Translations under genes and position numbers: made by a program | Assembly: GCA_002421685.1 (NCBI GenBank) | Contig: DISB01000007.1 | Location: 62,001-126,000 of the forward strand | From: Bacteroidetes bacterium UBA6221 | Lineage (GTDB): Bacteria; Bacteroidota; Bacteroidia; Chitinophagales; Chitinophagaceae | Reading direction: 5' to 3' | Length of the DNA stretch: 64,000 bases | In this document: piece after piece, positions 59,196 to 64,000 of the stretch | How the letters are laid out: every line of letters begins with the position of its first letter | Position numbering within the stretch: position 1 is the first letter of the stretch | Notes under the pieces: model-generated | What the model saw: the letters and a program-made list of their open reading frames with translations, nothing else | Databases searched by the model: none | What the model was told of the DNA's origin: nothing

Positions 59196-60701
59196 ATGAA
59201 AATATTCAGCGCTTCGCAGATACGGGCCTGTGATACATATACAATACATGCATCCAATATCAGTTCTTACGAGTTGATGGATAGGGCCGCGACAAAATGT
59301 GTTTCCTGGGTCAATGAGCATTTATCCCCCAACTCGGTGTTCATTGTGCTTTGCGGCTCGGGCAACAACGGGGGCGACGGGCTTGCGATAACCCGTATGT
59401 TGCACCGCCAGGGCTATAACGCCAAAGCATTCCTGTTGAGGCTTAGCGACGAACTCACTGAAGATTGCCGGAAGAATTTTGAAAGGCTGAACAGCATTGA
59501 AAAAGGGTTGGTGGAGATTTTGCCCCAGGATAGCCTGATAGCCGATGTGCCGGAACATGTAATAATAATAGACGCATTATTGGGTACCGGGCTGAACCGC
59601 CCGGCCGAAGGGTGGGTAGCGGATTTTATCAACCATATTAATGAGTTGCCAAACTCCGTAGTATCGGTGGATATACCCAGCGGCATGCCTGCCGATAATA
59701 TCCCGGGTAAAGGTGCGCAGATAATCCAGGCTACGCACACACTCAGTTTCCAGTTCTATAAAAGGTCGTTTTTGCACCCCGAGACAGGCAGGTTTGTTGG
59801 TAAGTTGCATATACTGGACATAGGATTGTCTACAACTTTTATAGCGTCAACACATACCAGCTATTATATTACCGATGAGTATACTCCCAAAGCTTTGTAT
59901 AGGCCCGGAAACGCTTTTGCGCATAAAGGAGACTACGGCCAGGCATTGATAATAGCAGGCAGCAAAAGCATGATGGGCGCGGCAGTGTTGGCAGCCAAAG
60001 CCGCACTCCGTAGCGGCGCCGGCAAGGTAAAAGCGTTGGTGCCTGAATGTGGTTACGACATAATGCAGTCATCCGTTCCGGAGGCGATGTGTTACGTAAG
60101 CGGCGAGACCTGCGTGAGCCGGATAAAAGACTGGCAAGGCTCCGTAGTGGCCGTGGGCCCCGGCCTGGGTACTAACGAAGCAACAGCCAGGGCGCTGTCT
60201 GATTTTATATCAGCCTGTAAAGAGCCTATTGTAGTAGATGCAGATGGGCTGAACATGCTTGCCCTGCAGCCTGATTTATTGCATAAACTGCCTGGTGACA
60301 GTGTATTGACACCACACCCAAAGGAATTCGGGCGACTGTTCGGCGCTACGAAAGACAGTATGCAAATGGTGGAGTTGGCACGTACACAATGCATGAAGTA
60401 TAATATCTATATAGTGCTGAAAGGCCACCATACGGTTGTAGTGACACCGGAAGGGGAGTGCTGGTATAATATGACAGGCAATTCAGGCATGGCAACCGGT
60501 GGCAGCGGTGATGTGCTTACCGGCATGATAGCTGGGCTTATGGCACGGGGATATTCATCCTTCGATGCAGCCAGGCTGGGTGTTTACCTGCATGGATTGG
60601 CGGGCGACTATGCCGCAGCCGCATGGACGGAAAATGCTATGGTGGCCGGCGATATCATCAACAACCTGGGCCATGCGTTTAAACGCCTCACGCAGGCTTA
60701 A
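59196..60701 (+). CDS. nnr: Bifunctional NAD(P)H-hydrate epimerase / ADP-dependent dehydratase
   Basis: A 501-residue two-domain repair enzyme. The N-terminal epimerase (YjeF_N, residues 1 to ~215) has C-G-S-G-N-N-G-G-D-G-L-A-I-T-R near 51 and D-A-L-L-G-T-G-L-N-R near 128. The C-terminal kinase-like dehydratase (about 225-501) has G-K-V-K-A-L-V-P, V-A-V-G-P-G-L-G, V-D-A-D-G-L-N, L-T-P-H-P-K-E-F and the catalytic G-S-G-D-V-L-T-G near 430. It restores damaged hydrated NAD(P)H. Divergent from the TonB receptor; overlaps the purD stop by four bases. Confidence 0.95.
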   Translation: MKIFSASQIRACDTYTIHASNISSYELMDRAATKCVSWVNEHLSPNSVFIVLCGSGNNGGDGLAITRMLHRQGYNAKAFLLRLSDELTEDCRKNFERLNSIEKGLVEILPQDSLIADVPEHVIIIDALLGTGLNRPAEGWVADFINHINELPNSVVSVDIPSGMPADNIPGKGAQIIQATHTLSFQFYKRSFLHPETGRFVGKLHILDIGLSTTFIASTHTSYYITDEYTPKALYRPGNAFAHKGDYGQALIIAGSKSMMGAAVLAAKAALRSGAGKVKALVPECGYDIMQSSVPEAMCYVSGETCVSRIKDWQGSVVAVGPGLGTNEATARALSDFISACKEPIVVDADGLNMLALQPDLLHKLPGDSVLTPHPKEFGRLFGATKDSMQMVELARTQCMKYNIYIVLKGHHTVVVTPEGECWYNMTGNSGMATGGSGDVLTGMIAGLMARGYSSFDAARLGVYLHGLAGDYAAAAWTENAMVAGDIINNLGHAFKRLTQA

Positions 60702-61981
60702 TTGAATTCGTACCCTATATCTTTCCTGTAATACTTGCCTTCGTATTGTATATGCTCAGCGTTCTTATACGACTGGGCTAATGCGTCTTGTATGTTTTTG
60801 CCTAAAGATGTAATAGCCAGTACCCTACCGCCATTGGTTACAATTTGCCCCTCCTTATTGGCAGTGCCCGCATGCAGCAGCATACTATCCTTTGCCAGGT
60901 CAAATCCGCTCATCACTTTGCCTTTGGCATAGCCGTCCGGGTACCCTTCTGATACGAGCATCACCGTGCAAGCAGCTTCTTGTTTGAATTGCCCTTTGGC
61001 TTCGTTCAGCCTGCCCTCGTGCATCAGTACTATTAATTCCACCAAATCGTTTTCCAGTCTCGGGATAACTACCTCTGTTTCCGGGTCGCCCATGCGGCAG
61101 TTGTATTCTATTACATAGGGGTCGCCATTTACTTTTATCAGTCCAAAGAATATAAAACCCTGGTAGGTAAGGTTTTCTTCCTTCAAACCCTTTACCGTAG
61201 GCTCTATGATACGTCCGGTTATTTTTTGCATGAATGCCTCATCAGCAAAGGGTACGGGTGATACTGCGCCCATACCACCTGTATTGGGCCCCGTATCGCC
61301 TTCGCCTATACGTTTGTAGTCTTTAGCTTCCGGCAGGCGTACATAATTATTGCCATCTGTCAGTACAAATACAGACAGTTCTATTCCGTCCAGGAACTCT
61401 TCCACCACTACCTTTTTGCTGGCATCGCCAAAGCGGGCTTCTTTTATCATAGAGGTAAAGGTCTCTATGGCCTCATCTGTGCTTTGCGCTATCACCACGC
61501 CTTTACCTGCGGCGAGTCCGTCTGCTTTCAACACTACGGGCAGGCTATGGTTATTCAGGTAGTTGATGCCCTCTTCAAAGTTTTCTTCAGTAAACTCCAT
61601 ATATGCCGCGGTAGGTATATTATGCCGCTGCATGAACTTTTTAGAAAAAGCTTTACTGCCTTCCAGTTGCGCACCTGCCTGCGAAGGGCCTGCCACAATT
61701 ATATGTTGCAGTTCGGGGTCGTTTTTGAAGTAATCCCATATACCTGCTACCAGCGGGTCTTCAGGCCCCGGCACTAAAATATCTATCTTGTCTTGCAGGC
61801 AAACCCGCTTTATTTCTTCAAAATCAGTTACAGAAATATTCAGGTTGCTGCCATATTGTGCAGTACCGGCATTGCCGGGAGCTATGAACAACTCTTTGCA
61901 TAACTTACTTTGACTCAGCTTCCAGGCCAGGGTACACTCCCTGCCACCACTACCTAATAACAGTATATTGTATGCGGACAT
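60698..61981 (-). CDS. purD: Phosphoribosylamine--glycine ligase
   Basis: A 427-residue ATP-grasp enzyme: N-terminal L-L-L-G-S-G-G-R-E-C-T-L-A-W-K, P-G-P-E-D-P-L-V-A-G, S-K-A-F-S-K-K-F-M, V-L-K-A-D-G-L-A-A-G-K-G-V, and N-T-G-G-M-G-A-V-S-P and N-C-R-M-G-D-P-E-T-E for nucleotide and metal binding. It makes glycinamide ribonucleotide, step two of purine synthesis. Monocistronic, with no other pur genes nearby. Residue E16 (usual H in R-E-H-A) is followed by C, a minor variant. Confidence 0.97.
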   Translation of the reverse strand: MSAYNILLLGSGGRECTLAWKLSQSKLCKELFIAPGNAGTAQYGSNLNISVTDFEEIKRVCLQDKIDILVPGPEDPLVAGIWDYFKNDPELQHIIVAGPSQAGAQLEGSKAFSKKFMQRHNIPTAAYMEFTEENFEEGINYLNNHSLPVVLKADGLAAGKGVVIAQSTDEAIETFTSMIKEARFGDASKKVVVEEFLDGIELSVFVLTDGNNYVRLPEAKDYKRIGEGDTGPNTGGMGAVSPVPFADEAFMQKITGRIIEPTVKGLKEENLTYQGFIFFGLIKVNGDPYVIEYNCRMGDPETEVVIPRLENDLVELIVLMHEGRLNEAKGQFKQEAACTVMLVSEGYPDGYAKGKVMSGFDLAKDSMLLHAGTANKEGQIVTNGGRVLAITSLGKNIQDALAQSYKNAEHIQYEGKYYRKDIGYEFN

Positions 61982-62104
61982 TAACGGATATTTTTACAGA
62001 TAAATATACCCTGCCGCGTTAGCTAATCAGGATATAATGGTTATTTTAACGGTTCAAAATTAACCAACACTGCTTTTAGTTAAAGAAAAATTTATTGACT
62101 GCTT

Positions 62105-63838
62105 ATGAGCGAGCAACAAAACAATACAACGGCAAAACACCCTAAGGGGCTGTATGTGCTGTTTTTTACTGAGATGTGGGAGCGTTTCGGCTATTACCTG
62201 ATGCTGGGCATATTCTCACTATATATGCTGGACTCTGTTGAAAACGGTGGTATGGGATTCAGCCCGGTGAAAAAATCTGATATATATGGGACTTACCTGG
62301 GGTTGGTATATCTCACACCGTTTTTGGGCGGTTTGCTGGCCGACAGGGTCTTCGGGTTCCGTAAATCAATTGTAGCAGGCGGCCTTTTAATGGCCGCAGG
62401 CTATTTGGGCATGGCGTTGCCCGGCGAGGGGTCTTTTTACATTTCACTGTTGCTCATCATATTAGGCAATGGTTTTTTTAAACCCAATATATCTACACTT
62501 GTGGGCAACCTGTATAACGATGACAGGTTTCGTGCCAATAAGGATGCCGGGTATAATATCTTTTATATGGGTATTAATATAGGAGCCTTTGTCTGCAACT
62601 TTGTGGCCGCCTATATGCGTATCAACTATGGCTGGGGCTGGGCATTTGCTGCTGCGGGTGTCGGAATGCTGGTAGGCGTAATGATTTTCCTGGCGGGCAC
62701 TAAGCACATAAGGCATGCTGATGTGATGAAGCCCGTACAGAAGGAAGATATGTCGCTGGGAAAGATATTTTCTTACGTGTTATTACCTGTTTTCATCTGT
62801 GGTATCATCGGTTACGTACTTCCCGAAAAGATATTTGGTGAAGCGCTGTTGCAAACCAAACAAAATGATGCTTTTATCTTCGGCTGTATCCCGGTATTAA
62901 TATTTTACGGTTCGCTTTGGTTCCGCGCCAGCGACGAAGATAAGAACCCCTTGGGGGCCCTGCTGTCCGTGATGTTTTGTGTCATCATATTCTGGGCAGT
63001 GTTCCACCAGAACGGTGATGCCCTTACGGTTTGGGCCAAAGAACATACAGACAGGGAAATGCCCGCTGCAATTGCCAATGTTGCTACAAAAGCTAATATG
63101 GCACAGGAGGTGGAAAACCACTATACGGTTCATTCATCCGAAGAGGTTTTCCAGGCGCATATCGACTCGCTGGTGGCTGAAAAAGAACTGGCAGTGGCGG
63201 CTAATGACCAGCAAAGGATAAAGGACATCGGGAAGATGATATCATTGCGTACCAACTCACGTAATTATTTTGAGAACTTACCCGTGGCTCAACAACCGGC
63301 ACCCGGCAAATCATTACTGTTGTTTTCAACAGAGCTATACCAGTCTATCAACCCTTTCTGGGTCGTATTGCTTACCCCTGTTGTAGTGGGCCTGTGGGGT
63401 TTCCTGCGGAAACGTAAGGCGGAGCCTTCCACCCCGGCTAAAATTGCGTTGGGCATGTTAATTACAGGTCTATCAACATTGGTGATGGTGGCAGCGGTAT
63501 CCAGCATTTCAATGGGTGATGAAAAAGCTTCAAGCTGGTGGCTGATAGCTTCATACGGTGTCATCACATTCGGCGAGCTGTGTTTATCGCCCATGGGATT
63601 ATCGTTAGTTTCCAAATTGAGCCCGCCTAGGCTTACAGCCCTCATGATGGGTGGTTGGTTTCTCTCCACAGCGGTAGGTAATAAATTATCAGGTATGTTA
63701 TCAGGCCTGTGGGAAGGATTTGAAAATAAAGGCAATTTCTTCCTGATGAATTTCGGCTTGTGTATAGCAGCAACGATATTACTGCTGGTATTGCTGAAAT
63801 GGCTGCGTAAGGTAATGCGTGAAAAGAATATACATTAA
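62105..63838 (+). CDS. POT-family peptide transporter
   Basis: A 577-residue membrane protein of the proton-coupled oligopeptide transporter family. The E-x-x-E-R motif is at 23-27 (E-M-W-E-R-F), with G-F-F-K-P-N-I-S-T-L-V near 121 and F-Y-M-G-I-N-I-G-A-F near 152, all POT signatures. About 14 hydrophobic segments are present, with a polar insert (about 315-400) between the halves. It imports di- and tripeptides with protons, which matches a lifestyle with secreted proteases and aminopeptidases. A terminator follows, then another gene in the same direction. Confidence 0.93.
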   Translation: MSEQQNNTTAKHPKGLYVLFFTEMWERFGYYLMLGIFSLYMLDSVENGGMGFSPVKKSDIYGTYLGLVYLTPFLGGLLADRVFGFRKSIVAGGLLMAAGYLGMALPGEGSFYISLLLIILGNGFFKPNISTLVGNLYNDDRFRANKDAGYNIFYMGINIGAFVCNFVAAYMRINYGWGWAFAAAGVGMLVGVMIFLAGTKHIRHADVMKPVQKEDMSLGKIFSYVLLPVFICGIIGYVLPEKIFGEALLQTKQNDAFIFGCIPVLIFYGSLWFRASDEDKNPLGALLSVMFCVIIFWAVFHQNGDALTVWAKEHTDREMPAAIANVATKANMAQEVENHYTVHSSEEVFQAHIDSLVAEKELAVAANDQQRIKDIGKMISLRTNSRNYFENLPVAQQPAPGKSLLLFSTELYQSINPFWVVLLTPVVVGLWGFLRKRKAEPSTPAKIALGMLITGLSTLVMVAAVSSISMGDEKASSWWLIASYGVITFGELCLSPMGLSLVSKLSPPRLTALMMGGWFLSTAVGNKLSGMLSGLWEGFENKGNFFLMNFGLCIAATILLLVLLKWLRKVMREKNIH

Positions 63839-63863
63839 CAATAATAGTAAAGCTGTCTTCAGA

Positions 63864-63891
63864 AAATACCGCCAAGTGCGGTATTTTTTAA
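63864..63891 (+). terminator. Terminator after the peptide transporter
   Basis: A perfect 9-bp stem (63864-63872 with 63878-63886, 5-base loop) followed by T-rich sequence, 26 bases after the stop. Confidence 0.8.
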
Positions 63892-63958
63892 TGCCTGCTG
63901 CAATTCGCCATTGAATTTTACTATCTTTCAACACTCGTTTTAAAAATTAATCACATCT

Positions 63959-64000
63959 ATGTCTCAAACACACGATGAGAAAGAGCTCGGTACATCGGGC
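63959..64000 (+). CDS. Start of a further gene, cut by the window end
   Basis: An ATG at 63959 opens a frame of 14 codons (M-S-Q-T-H-D-E-K-E-L-G-T-S-G) that runs off the window. It follows a terminator and a 70-base AT-rich upstream stretch containing TATCTTTC, one base off the -7 consensus. A second POT-family transporter would fit by position only; 14 residues are too few to tell. Confidence 0.5.
   Translation, partial: MSQTHDEKELGTSG

Noticed and set aside
1..64000. CRISPR arrays, insertion sequences, rRNA genes, prophage
   Set aside because: No regularly spaced repeats, transposase or integrase frames, rRNA sequence or phage structural genes were seen in the window.

Overview
The window is about 64 kb of chromosome from a member of the Bacteroidota, most likely order Chitinophagales (Chitinophagaceae-like). 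The support is: many TAnnTTTG -7 promoter boxes with TTG/TTTG about 18-23 bp upstream; few Shine-Dalgarno sites; lipoproteins with LxxC lipoboxes; TonB-dependent receptors with carboxypeptidase-like N-domains; a C-terminal type IX secretion (T9SS) sorting domain; and Bacteroidota-restricted families (DUF4476-like, DUF4412-like, DUF6048/DUF6452-like, DUF5723-like). Base composition is moderate, with a clearly AT-rich gene at 35.5-36.8 kb. Family names come from reading the protein sequences by eye; no database search was run.

Layout. 0-6 kb: end of a lipoprotein gene, an outer-membrane protein, the ribosomal operon rplK-rplA-rplJ-rplL (minus strand, closed by its own terminator and not followed by rpoBC), and an arylsulfotransferase-like lipoprotein. 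6-12.5 kb: single genes of accessory character (cytochrome b561, RibD/DHFR-like reductase, a TPR-Arr rifampin ADP-ribosyltransferase fusion, VIT-type metal transporter, GNAT-MarR operon, MFS exporter). 12.6-20.2 kb: rpsA, a chimera of a histidine-kinase N-terminus and a response-regulator C-terminus, and a 1.5-kb-codon secreted subtilase. 20.4-25.6 kb: divergent FAD oxidoreductase and acyltransferase, then nusB-DUF1573-yajC-coaE. 25.6-35.1 kb: M1 aminopeptidase, a palindrome-rich spacer, an orphan terminase-small-subunit-like gene, biotin carrier protein, lipoproteins, pdhB, NRDE protein and a LuxE-like enzyme. 35.2-44.2 kb: tRNA-Leu(CAG), an AT-rich secreted protein, dnaB, pheT with three overlapping downstream genes, and a DUF58 protein. 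44.3-50.6 kb: DUF4412, CvfB-like, cupin, a small secreted protein, and an ergothioneine operon (DUF983-egtB-egtD-DUF427). 50.7-59.1 kb: a TonB receptor-TPR-outer-membrane barrel-HU/SPOR cluster. 59.2-64 kb: nnrDE, purD, a POT peptide transporter and the start of a further gene.

Most of the window is ordinary core genome. The strongest anomaly is the in-frame kinase/regulator chimera at 14.6-15.6 kb. Its single membrane segment would put the DNA-binding domain on the wrong side of the membrane, so it is either a deletion relic, an assembly artefact or something unusual. Other points of interest are three promoters that place the transcription start almost on the ATG (leaderless mRNAs), uncoupling of the L11-L1-L10-L7/L12 genes from rpoBC and nusG, palindrome-rich intergenic repeats, and the TPR-Arr fusion. 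I found no CRISPR array, no intact insertion sequence, no rRNA and no prophage.
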